7,308 nucleotides of DNA from an uncultured Collinsella sp. (GTDB taxonomy: Bacteria; Actinomycetota; Coriobacteriia; Coriobacteriales; Coriobacteriaceae), in assembly GCA_900551625.1 (NCBI GenBank), contig URWZ01000076.1, positions 1-7,308 of the forward strand, in the 5' to 3' direction. Position numbers and translations under genes: made by a program. The stretch's first letter is position 1, and every line of letters starts with the position of its first letter. Below, piece after piece: positions 1-6,989 of the stretch. Under the pieces are notes generated by a model, which was not told the origin of the DNA, did no database searches, and saw only the letters and a list, made by a program, of their open reading frames with translations.

Positions 1-46
1 TACACACTGCATATCGTCGGCAGCGTCAGATGTGTATAAGAGACAG
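1..46 (+). other. Illumina Nextera adapter left on the contig end (non-genomic)
   Basis: Seen directly: 28-46 is the 19-bp Tn5 mosaic end (AGATGTGTATAAGAGACAG). 14-27 is the Nextera read-1 tail (TCGTCGGCAGCGTC). 6-13 reads ACTGCATA, which matches the i5 index I know as N506/S506. 1-5 (TACAC) is the end of the P5 flow-cell oligo. The order P5-index-adapter-mosaic end is that of a Nextera library molecule, so genomic DNA begins at 47. Both strands stay open through it, so gene callers will extend or start proteins inside it. Confidence 0.98.
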
Positions 47-3000
47 GCTTGAACACCTGCTCAGAGAGCTCCGCCGCGGTCGAGCCCTCCTTCACTTGGA
101 TAGTCGTGGGCTGAGCCCAGGTCTGCTGGCTACCGTCCTTAGCCTGGCCAACAACCTCGCAGCTCACGGAAAGCTGGTCGGTGGGCGCCGGGTCGCCGTA
201 CTTGGAGTAGCACCAGACGACCGAGTCGCCGGCCTCGAGCACGTAGCCGCCCGCACCAACCGATGCGGCCGTGCCGTTGATGAAGAGCTGCCAGTACGCT
301 CCGGTCTGCGAATCATAGCCAAGCGTTTGGCCCGCGTCGACGGGCGAGGTGATGGAATTGAGGTACCAGCCCCAGGTTCCCATGCCGTAATCGGCAGTGA
401 GGCCGTGCTTCTTGAAGAGCGCCTCAGAGAGGTCGGCGGCGGTAGACCCCGTTTTTAACGTATACGGCTCGGCGGCGGTCCAGGTCTGCTGGTTGCCATC
501 AGCATCGATGCCGATAACCGAGCATGTTGCTGTAACCTCAGGAGCGACCTGACCACTCGTTCCAAGCACGGTCACTGTCGCAGAAACATCCAAGCCGGCA
601 AGCACCGCGTAGTCCGAATTGTCGGGATAGCGCTCGGCATAACGGGCAAAGCGCTCACTCTTCAGACGGCCGCTAATCGTAACTTTCGTGTTGTATTCGG
701 GCTGAGTGAGGATAAGGTTCTCATGCGCGATGACCCCAGGCTTGCTCGACTTGAGCAAACGATAGGTGTTCTCCGTGGCACCGGGGAGCTCGCTGAACAC
801 GAAACCGTAATGGCCCGCAGCCTCTTCGTCGGAATAGCACCAGTTAACGCCGAGTCCTTGACCATACACCTTAAGCGGTGCATGCAGGCTTCCCGTTACA
901 TTGGAGGCATCCTGGCCATCAAGAATACCCTGAGAGAATGTTGACTTTGCAAGGCTCAGGTGGAACAGCTCGGCATCGAGCTCGTCCTGGTCCTGCGGGG
1001 CAATCGCAAAGTCGAGGGTCTTGCTTGCCGTGACCTCAGCGTTAGACTTATCAGTCACCGTGAGGGTGATCTTGGTCTTCGCCGCCTCGGTGCCAGGCAG
1101 CGGCTGGTAGACCGTGCCCTTGTAACCATTGAACGTAATGTCATCGGTGCTGGCGGAGTACTCGACCTTGTAGTACTTGCCGTCGATATTGAGCGTGCTC
1201 GTGCGCGGCATCTGCAGGTCGGCGGTCAAGCCGTCCTTGTTGGCGACCGCGTCGGTGCCGGAGTACTTGATGTTGTCGTAAGTAAACGCCGCGTCGACCT
1301 TCTCCTGCAGCGCCTTCTTGTCGGCAGCAACCTTCTCGGGATCGCCCTTGACGGTCACCGTGAAGTCGTGCGCGCCCTTAACGTCAGACGGGCCACCGCT
1401 CACAAACGAAACGGTCGCGGTCAGCGTTACGGTGCGATCGCTCGAAACGCGCGTCACCTTGCCGGCGTAGTCGTCCCAGCCATAACCGGAAGGCCAAATG
1501 ACATCGCCGTCGGAACTCTTCCATTCAACCTCGAACTTGCTCTTGGAGCCCGCGCGGTACGGAAGTGTGAGATTCGACGTGACGGACTCGGCCGAATCGC
1601 CCGAAGCGTAGCCTATGGCAATTTGCTCGGCAGCATCGTCGAGCATCTGCTGCACACGAGCCTCGTCCCAAGCCACCTGAACCGTCTTGTTGGGCTGGTA
1701 ATACTCGATCTTCTCGCCATCGCGCGACAGTTCAAACGCCACATCGGCGCTACGCAGACCGTCGATGTTGTAACCGGTGTAGTCGTTGGGGTCAATGAAG
1801 AAGAACGTTACATCGCCATTGGTCTTGTCCTGCGCATCGGAGATGCCGACCGTGGCCTTGGCGTCCTCAGCCTTAAAGAGCACGCCGCCCTCGGAGACCT
1901 TAACGTCAACGTCGGTAAATCCCAGATCAGCAAGCTGTGCCTTCAGCGCATCATTGACGTTGCCGCCCTTGGCGCTGTAGTCAACAACAATCTGCTTGTT
2001 AGCATCGTTGAGCTTTTGGACTGCAGCCTCGAGCGAACCCGCGGCGATAACCTTGTTGGTGGAGACGAGCTCGACCGTCGAGCTTCCGCTCGTGGCGACA
2101 GCCTTCAGATACTTGCCAGCAGCAGATGCCGAGACCGTCGCCTCGGCGCCCGACATATCGGACAGCAGCGTCCAGTCGGCCGCGGGAGCCTTCGCGTCGT
2201 CGGCCGCATACCAAGCAACAGTCGCCTGACCGGTGACGTCGATACCATTGGTGGCCGAACCGTCGGCGCGCTTGGCCTGCGCCGTCGCCTTAACGCTATC
2301 ACCTGAGACGAGATGGGTCGTATCGCTATTGATCTGCGGCGTAGTGGTCACGCGCAGCAGGTTATACTCCCCCGCCGCGGTAACACTGTCGGGCGAAACC
2401 CACTCAACGGTGTTGTCGAGTGCGCTCGCGGTGACCTTGATCTTCTTGCCGACAAGCGCATCCGTAATAGTCAGGCTGCCATCAGTCGTATCGACGCCGT
2501 CGGTGAGCTCGGTCCAATCGGTACCGTTCTCGCTCGCGTACCACGCCATGGTGAGGTCGGCATCATCGGGCACGTCCTTGGTCGAGCCCGACCAAGGACC
2601 CGGAACCTGCACGCTCGGTGTGATCTTTGAACCCACGCTCAGCGTAACGTTCTTATCGGCAAGCTCAATGCCCGCCAGCTTGTACTGGCCCTTAAGCGTC
2701 ACGGGACCAAGCGGAGCGACAGACTGCGTGCCGCCATACGAGCTCTTCTTCTGCGTACTGGAAACGGTGTTTTCGCTCGTCACCTTCACGCGCAGATACT
2801 TGCCGGCATAGGCGGCGTCAACGGTATAGGTGGCCTTGGTAGCACCGGGGATATCGGTGTAAGCGGAGTCGTAGCTCGAGCTGGTATTTGCATACTGCCA
2901 CTGATAGGTCACATTGTCGGTACGTTCGATATAACTGTAGTTCGAGCCGTCCTTTTTGCGTACCTTGGTCTTGAGCGTATCGCCCACGTGCACGCCATTG

Positions 3001-4751
3001 GTGGCGGGAGAGCCCTCAAACTGTACGTCGTAAAGCTCAACTTGGCCAGCGACGGACACAGGACCCGCCGCATAGTACGGCTTCTGCTCGCCATAGCCGC
3101 CATTGGCCTTAGCCACGACGTAGTAGCCCTTAAGGGCGGCGGTCGCCGTCAAGGTGCTGCCGGTCTCGCCCTCGATAGGCGTGTTGCACGAGCTCGCGTA
3201 TCTCGAGGTGCCCTTATACCACTGCCACGTGACATGCGAATCGGTGGTAACGTCGGTGGAACCCACCTTGGCGGTCGCCGTAATCGTGGAGCCAACCTCG
3301 ACTTTGCCCGAAGTCGGGCTCATAGTCACGCTCGTGACATTAATTGAACCGGCGGCAGCAACGAGAGCGCCCGTCGAGTTGGTCAAGCTCGAAGAGCCGA
3401 TCTTCGAAGACACCTTGCACTTGAGGTACTTGCCGCCCAAAGCGTCGGTAAACTCGAGGGTCTCACCCGTGGCGCCCGCAATGTCGGTATACGTGCCACT
3501 CTTGGTGTCAGAGCACTGCCACTGATAGTTGAGCTTGCTCGCGTCGACGAATGCGCCGTACGCGCCGCCCTTCTCCTTGGCGCGGGCCTTAGCGGTATCC
3601 CCCACCGCAAAGACACTCGTGTTGTCCTTGGTGTTGATGATGGACACGGCCGAAATCTCGACCGCACCGGCCTGTTTGACCTTGCTGGAAGTGGTCTTGC
3701 TCACCGTGTTGACGCCGGCAGTGGCCTCGACCTTAATGTACTTGCCCTCGAGGTCGTCGCCCACCACGAGCGTAGCGCCCGTCTGCCCCTCGATCTTGGT
3801 AAAGCCCGAGTACTGCGAGGTGGATGCGGACCACGTGTAGGTAACCTTGGCGTCGGCGGGGGCTTGCTGATAATAGCTTATGTACGGAGTCGCCGTCAGG
3901 GTATCGCCTATACTCGGCGTGTCGCTATTCAGCTTGACGCTGTTAAGCTCCATCTGCCCGGCACCCAGCACGGGACCGGGGATGTTGTTGGCATTGATAC
4001 CCGAGCCGTACGAAACCGAGGGGCCGAAGTAATCCTTGCCATCAACCGTTACCTTGCAGATGAAGTATTTGCCTTCCATCGCGGCGGTGACGGTGAGCGA
4101 CTGCTCGTGGCCTACGACCTCGGTGTAGTCAGCGACATTGCTGCTGGCCCTGGTCGTGCCGGCGAGCCAGGTGTAAGTCCAGGTGCCGGGATTGACAACG
4201 GACTCAGTCGAAGTGCCGTACCAGTCGTCCTCGACCTCATCGTACATATTGGCCCAGAGCGTATCGCCCGCTTTGAGCGGACCGGACTTCGTGGAATACG
4301 AATTGCCATCATCCTTGGAATCCTGGATGAAGACCTTGGCCTCGCTGGAAAGCGTCGTGGCGGACGCAGCGGCAACGGCGTTCTTCTGCTCCGAATCAGC
4401 AGGCACCGCGGGAGAGCTCTCGGACTCAGTCGCGTTGTCTGCGGCGGTGTCAGCACCATTCGCGGAACTCGCATTTGCGCCCTGATCTGCGTCGGCGCCA
4501 TCGGCAGCACCGTTCGCACCGGTATCGGCGGCAGCAGTGCCCTCGTCGGCTGGCGCACCCTCGCCGCCCGTCGTAGCCTGGGTCACGGCCTTGGCAATGC
4601 CCTCGGCGCCCTCGGCCCAAAGTTGCGCCGGCGTGGTGCCAAAAGCCATGGCAAAAGCCAGGAACGCCACCAGACCGCGCTTGGCTACGCCGCGCGCAAT
4701 TGCGCCACGGCGATGCGAGACGCGCTGGCGCTCGTCCTCAAACATATCCAT
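47..4751 (-). CDS. Giant secreted surface protein with Ig-like, atrophied-Ig and tandem DUF4430 (transcobalamin beta-like) modules; 3' end missing
   Basis: One uninterrupted frame of 1568 residues runs into the adapter with no stop, so the C-terminus is missing. Order: signal peptide 1-46 (RR-rich n-region, hydrophobic 27-38, likely cleavage after LWA46); Ala/Gly/Asp/Ser-rich low-complexity linker 47-133; seven Ig-like modules 134-905; an unassigned domain 906-1028; three atrophied-Ig modules 1029-1397; one full DUF4430 module 1406-1520; and the first 42 residues of a second, 1527-1568. Inferred role: a wall-attached or secreted ligand-binding protein, with the Ig array as a stalk and DUF4430 as the binding head. 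The cobalamin riboswitch upstream points to B12 as ligand; no binding residue is proven. Start: ATG 4751 has AGGAG 4 nt before it, and ATG 4745 is 10 nt from the same site. In-frame ATGs at 4811 and 4832 would lengthen the n-region, but the extra codons include AGG, AGA and CAA, unlike the gene body. Confidence 0.9.
48..536 (-). repeat. Tandem DUF4430 modules (transcobalamin/intrinsic-factor beta-domain-like), second one cut
   Basis: Module 1 is residues 1406-1520 of the surface protein and module 2 begins at 1527. Over the 42 residues shared before the adapter, I count 20 identities without gaps, including C..V.G...DG.QQTW, KxGSTAAxLSE and FK. Module 1 continues with GTWGWYLNSI, then YWQLFING, GAGGYV, GDSVVW and SKYG. 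From memory, this follows the end of mammalian intrinsic factor, which has YWELL, GAGSYV, a G-x-x-L-x-V-x-W strand and a final SKY. The family relation is established for DUF4430; cobalamin binding by this copy is inference. The genomic sequence breaks off inside this repeat. Confidence 0.85.
561..1667 (-). repeat. Three atrophied bacterial Ig-like modules within the surface protein
   Basis: These are residues about 1029-1136, 1137-1251 and 1252-1397. Each begins with a helical stretch, such as VQQMLDDAAEQI or LQEKVDAAF. Then comes a V/L-T-x-x-L-x-x-P strand (VTSNLTLP, LTADLQMP, VTGSLHAP), a V-x-W/Y-x-x-S strand (VEWKSSDGDVI, VEYSASTDDI, VNWCYSDEE) and a closing beta strand pair ending in DFTVTV, DFAIAP or SATVTV. 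This matches the pattern of the atrophied bacterial Ig family that often precedes ligand-binding modules in Coriobacteriia and Clostridia surface proteins. The third copy carries an insertion (about 1310-1375) and is the least typical. Confidence 0.7.
1668..2036 (-). other. Unassigned alpha/beta domain in the surface protein (residues 906-1028)
   Basis: This stretch sits between the Ig array and the atrophied-Ig modules. It opens with a helix (AAVQKLNDANKQIVVDY). A second helix and strand follow (ALKAQLADLGFTDVDVKV), then ATVGIS, NGDVTFFFIDP and a final FELSRDGEKIEYY strand. I recall similar segments before atrophied-Ig modules in other Coriobacteriia surface proteins but cannot name the family. 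It has no cysteines and no recognisable catalytic motif. Confidence 0.5.
2037..4352 (-). repeat. Array of seven diverged Ig-like modules in the surface protein
   Basis: Modules of about 98-131 residues fall at roughly 134-264, 265-362, 363-468, 469-569, 570-688, 689-794 and 795-905. Most share a GD/GS-T/S-hydrophobic strand (GDTLTAT, GSTITAT, GDTLKTK), a central tryptophan strand (VTYTW, LNYQWQ, VTWQWY, VTYQWQ, LTMAWY, VAWY), an I-x-G-x-T-G/K turn, and an L-x-G-K-Y-hydrophobic-K/R-V strand (GKYIKV, GKYLKC, GKYLRV, GKKIKV, GKYLKA). Modules are joined by A-A-G or V-A-G linkers. The first module is the longest and most diverged. The copies differ enough that nucleotide-level repeats are weak. 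The likely role is a rigid stalk lifting the distal modules away from the cell envelope. Confidence 0.75.
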
Positions 4752-4894
4752 TTGTCTCCTACTGTCTGCACTTGGAGCGTTGCCTTGAGGCTGCCCCACG
4801 TCATCGCGCATGTTGCGCTCGAGTTCCCCCATCGGGGTCCCCCTTCCCTCCAGAGCCCTATGCACACCGGCGGCAAAAGCTGCAGCCGCGTACA
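4752..4894 (-). promoter_or_regulatory. Leader / expression platform between the B12 aptamer and the surface gene
   Basis: This 143-nt untranslated leader has no intrinsic terminator with a T-run, so control is more likely at translation or by another mechanism. A hairpin at 4889-4870 (GCGGC/GCCGC, 10-nt loop containing TGCA and TTTT) lies where P13 normally sits, and its loop could contact the aptamer's L5 (GTGCAAAT). A purine-rich run (4851-4839, GGAGGGAAGGGGG) precedes an in-frame ATG at 4832, but that ATG is in the loop of a CCCC-GAT-GGGG hairpin. CTCC at 4777-4774 could pair weakly with the GGAG of the ribosome site. None of these pairings is tested. Confidence 0.45.
4756..4760 (-). promoter_or_regulatory. 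Shine-Dalgarno site of the surface protein gene
   Basis: The mRNA reads AGGAG followed by ACAA and then ATG at 4751, a short 4-nt spacer. A second ATG two codons on (4745) is 10 nt away, so either may be used. Both give nearly the same signal peptide. Confidence 0.6.
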
Positions 4895-5067
4895 AGATGG
4901 GAGGCGATCCGACTTAACCTTACCAACCCGGGCGCGCCGTCCGATCTGCGACGCGAACATCCCGGGCCAAGAGGAATTACGGTTACTGGTACAGCCAGGG
5001 ATTTGCACCCCGATTCTCCCAAACGCGCAGGAAAACCGCGCATTCGTGCGTCTCCGCACCACCATCT
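4895..5067 (-). promoter_or_regulatory. Cobalamin (B12) riboswitch aptamer
   Basis: Read on the minus strand, the element is closed by P1 AGATGG (5067-5062) with CCATCT (4900-4895). Inside come a perfect hairpin GTGCG-GAGA-CGCAC, a GC-rich hairpin, and then the conserved core: GGGAGAAT (5020-5013), GGGTGCAAATCCC (5010-4998), and GCTGTACCAGTAACCGTAA (4995-4977). A long variable P7-like stem follows (CTTGGCCCGGG with CCCGGGTTGG). Last is the B12 box AAGTCGGATCGCCTC (4915-4901), just before P1 closes. This matches the family order GGTGC, GGGAA, GGTGxAAATCC, CxGxxCxGCxACTGTAA, AAGYCxGAxxxCCTxCC. Differences from consensus are the extra bases in GGGAGAAT and ACCAGTAACC in place of CCCGCAACTG. Total length of 173 nt is usual. 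It is expected to lower expression when cobalamin is present. Confidence 0.88.
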
Positions 5068-5076
5068 AGGCCATCG

Positions 5077-5105
5077 ATTATTACTGTCAGTATGGTAGCA
5101 CGCAA
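5077..5105 (-). promoter_or_regulatory. Candidate promoter of the riboswitch and surface gene
   Basis: On the minus strand TTGCGT (5105-5100) and AATAAT (5082-5077) are separated by 17 nt. The -10 matches 5 of 6 bases of TATAAT and the -35 matches 3 of 6 of TTGACA. Transcription would start near 5070, only a few bases before P1 of the riboswitch. That position fits well. The -35 match is weak. Confidence 0.5.
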
Positions 5106-5131
5106 AAAGGCCCCGCACACAGGCGAAGCCC
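5104..5131 (-). terminator. Intrinsic terminator of the upstream AarF operon
   Basis: The minus strand forms a 9-bp stem, GGGCTTCGC (5131-5123) with GCGGGGCCT (5116-5108), including three G-U pairs. The loop is the 6-nt CTGTGT, and TTTTT (5108-5104) follows. It lies about 90 nt after the kinase-like gene's stop codon and just before the next promoter, so it separates the two transcription units. Confidence 0.75.
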
Positions 5132-5183
5132 AAGGTAAAAGCTATGGTTTGCGATAGAAAAGGGTGCGGATGGAGTGCCGAGC

Positions 5184-5208
5184 AAAAGGATCCGTCTTTC
5201 TCTGATCC
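5184..5208 (-). terminator. Weak hairpin right after the AarF-like gene
   Basis: GGATC (5208-5204) can pair with GATCC (5192-5188) around an 11-nt loop, followed by TTTT (5187-5184). It starts 10 nt past the stop codon. The stem is short and AT-containing, so it may only assist the stronger terminator downstream or be fortuitous. Confidence 0.25.
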
Positions 5209-5217
5209 CGGAAAACG

Positions 5218-6981
5218 TTAACGCTTGCCGCCGTGGCTGTTGCGCCAGATCTCGCGGCCCAGCATCAGCGCCAGCACCAGCGCGCTCACGTAGCCCATAA
5301 AGCCAATCACCGGGATACCAAACACAACCGGCTCGATGCGCGCGTAGTACACCACCGACGAACCGATAAACAGACCGGCGATCACAATTGCCATCGACAT
5401 GCGGTCGATGATTCCACCCAGCTGCCGCAGCGCCTTATCGCTGCTTATGATCTGCGTGTTCACCTTAAGCTGGCCGCGCGTGAGCATACGCGACGCCAAG
5501 CCCAGATACTCGGCCGCCTCGAGCGAGCCTTTTGCCGCGCGATAGCTGCTCGCCGCAAAGTCGCGCCCCATTTCGCGGACGCGCGCATAGGCGCTCTTCT
5601 CGTTTTTGATGTGCGCTTGGATGATCTGGATCATGTTGACGTTGGGCATGTACTCGGTCAGCAGACCCTCGAGCGTCACCATGCCGCGGGCGAACATCGT
5701 CACCACGCTCGGCAGCTCAACGTCGTTTCTGCGCGCCAGGTTTAGCAACGAGGTCAAAAACTCGCCGATATCCAGGTCCTTAAGATCGAGTCCTGCAAAG
5801 TCGGCTACGATAAAGTCCAAATCGGACAAAAAGGCCGAATGATCGAGCTCGGCCGAATCACCGCGCGTCACGGCAAAGCGCATGAGCGAATCCTTGAGCT
5901 TGGGCACATCGCCCTCGGCCACGGCAAAGATCATATCCTTGACGATACCGCGGTCGTGGCTCGACATGCGCCCGACCATGCCCAGGTCAATAAAGTAGAC
6001 AATGCCGTCCTTGAGGATGATGTTTCCCGCATGCGGGTCGGCATGGAAAAAGCCGTCGTCGAGCACCTGCGTCGAATAGTCCTCGACGATCGCCGAGCCG
6101 ATCTTTTCCAGGTCATAGCCCTCGGCCACCAGGCGCTCGGGATCGGCAATGGAGATGCCGTCGATGTAGTCCATGACCACCACGTGTTCGGTGCAAAGGT
6201 CCAGGTAGGATTTGGGACACGAAACGCCGTGCACGCTTTTGTGGAAGTCATAGAAATCGTTGAGGTTTTTGGCCTCGGCCAAAAAGTTGGTCTCCTCGCG
6301 AAACGAGGTCCACAGCTCCTCGACCACGCCGTGCAGGTCAACAAACTGATCGGTGTTGACAAACTTGGAAACGATGCGCACCACCGAACGGATGATGTCG
6401 ATATCCTGCGCCATGACCTGTTGCGCGCCGGGGCGCTGCACCTTAACGGCCACGTCCTCGCCCGTCACCAGACGGGCGCGGTGCACCTGCGCGAGCGACG
6501 CGCTACCGAGCGGGTTGGGGTCGATCGCGTCGAACATCTGCCCCAGGCGCTGGCCGTATTCCTCTTCCAGACAGCGGAGCACTACCTCATATGGCACCGG
6601 CTCTACGTCGGAGCGCAGGCGACGGAGCTCGTCGCAAAACCGCTGCGGCAAAATCTCGGACCGGTTGGCCAGAATCTGTCCCATCTTGACGAACATGGGG
6701 CCGAGTTCCTCGAGCAGGCGGCGCAAACGAACCGGCGTGAGGTTATCCCATACGCGGTACTTTTTGATCAGGCGAACGATCTGCCCAATGCGTTCGCGGC
6801 GGCCTGCCGGCGTGAGCTGGTATTCCTCATCCGGCGCCATCGCGTCGGGCTCCTCGGGCACCATATCGACAGCGCGCGGCTTCTTGCTAGCGCCCGAGAC
6901 GGCGGCATCGACCTCGTCGACAACCGCCGCCTCGTCACCCAAGGGATCTAGATTGTTGTAATCGGTGGTGGAATCTGCCAT
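5218..6981 (-). CDS. AarF/UbiB/ABC1-family atypical kinase, membrane-anchored
   Basis: 587 residues, complete. Residues 1-55 are an acidic, poorly conserved tail. The family's KxGQ motif is KMGQ at 99-102 (ELGPMFVKMGQILANR). The alanine-rich nucleotide loop is GSASLAQVH at 159-167, the VAVK lysine is K180, the catalytic-loop motif HADPHAGN is at 313-320, and the metal-binding DFG equivalent is IDLGM at 331-335 (D332). Two C-terminal membrane helices, about 527-547 and 551-573, end in a basic tail, giving the usual UbiB layout. Known members are atypical kinases or ATPases linked to isoprenoid-quinone or membrane-lipid metabolism. Coriobacteriia are not expected to make ubiquinone, so the ubiB name is not transferred here. 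The gene follows the small upstream gene by 8 nt and lacks a clear Shine-Dalgarno, which suggests translational coupling. A terminator follows about 90 nt downstream. Confidence 0.93.
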   Translation of the reverse strand: MADSTTDYNNLDPLGDEAAVVDEVDAAVSGASKKPRAVDMVPEEPDAMAPDEEYQLTPAGRRERIGQIVRLIKKYRVWDNLTPVRLRRLLEELGPMFVKMGQILANRSEILPQRFCDELRRLRSDVEPVPYEVVLRCLEEEYGQRLGQMFDAIDPNPLGSASLAQVHRARLVTGEDVAVKVQRPGAQQVMAQDIDIIRSVVRIVSKFVNTDQFVDLHGVVEELWTSFREETNFLAEAKNLNDFYDFHKSVHGVSCPKSYLDLCTEHVVVMDYIDGISIADPERLVAEGYDLEKIGSAIVEDYSTQVLDDGFFHADPHAGNIILKDGIVYFIDLGMVGRMSSHDRGIVKDMIFAVAEGDVPKLKDSLMRFAVTRGDSAELDHSAFLSDLDFIVADFAGLDLKDLDIGEFLTSLLNLARRNDVELPSVVTMFARGMVTLEGLLTEYMPNVNMIQIIQAHIKNEKSAYARVREMGRDFAASSYRAAKGSLEAAEYLGLASRMLTRGQLKVNTQIISSDKALRQLGGIIDRMSMAIVIAGLFIGSSVVYYARIEPVVFGIPVIGFMGYVSALVLALMLGREIWRNSHGGKR

Positions 6982-6989
6982 CTGCGCTG

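Noticed and set aside
28..46. Mosaic end of a Tn5-type transposon, as a natural mobile element
   Set aside because: It is preceded by the Nextera read-1 tail, an i5 index and the P5 end, so it comes from library preparation and not from a genomic insertion.
30..458. 142-codon open frame on the plus strand starting MCIRDR
   Set aside because: Its start codon lies inside the Nextera mosaic end, and the rest is antisense to the DUF4430 repeats.
960..2306. 448-codon open frame on the plus strand
   Set aside because: It lies fully antisense to the surface gene, whose frame I translated without a stop and which shows repeated Ig motifs. The plus-strand translation is Arg/Gly/Leu-rich with no recognisable motif.
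4870..4889. Hairpin with a TTTT loop considered as an intrinsic terminator for riboswitch control
   Set aside because: The T-run is in the loop and not after the stem, and no T-run follows the 3' arm, so it does not fit a terminator. It is kept only as a P13-like candidate.
4685..5065. 126-codon minus-strand frame overlapping the riboswitch
   Set aside because: It is in a different frame from the surface gene, covers the structured riboswitch and leader, has no Shine-Dalgarno site, and encodes an Arg/Ser/Cys-rich product without motifs.
3864..5069. 401-codon open frame on the plus strand
   Set aside because: It runs antisense through the surface gene start, its leader and the riboswitch. 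This is a typical GC-rich shadow frame with no family features.
5839..6951. 370-codon open frame on the plus strand
   Set aside because: It is antisense to the kinase-like gene, which has all family motifs in the opposite frame. The His/Asp/Val-rich composition is a mirror effect.
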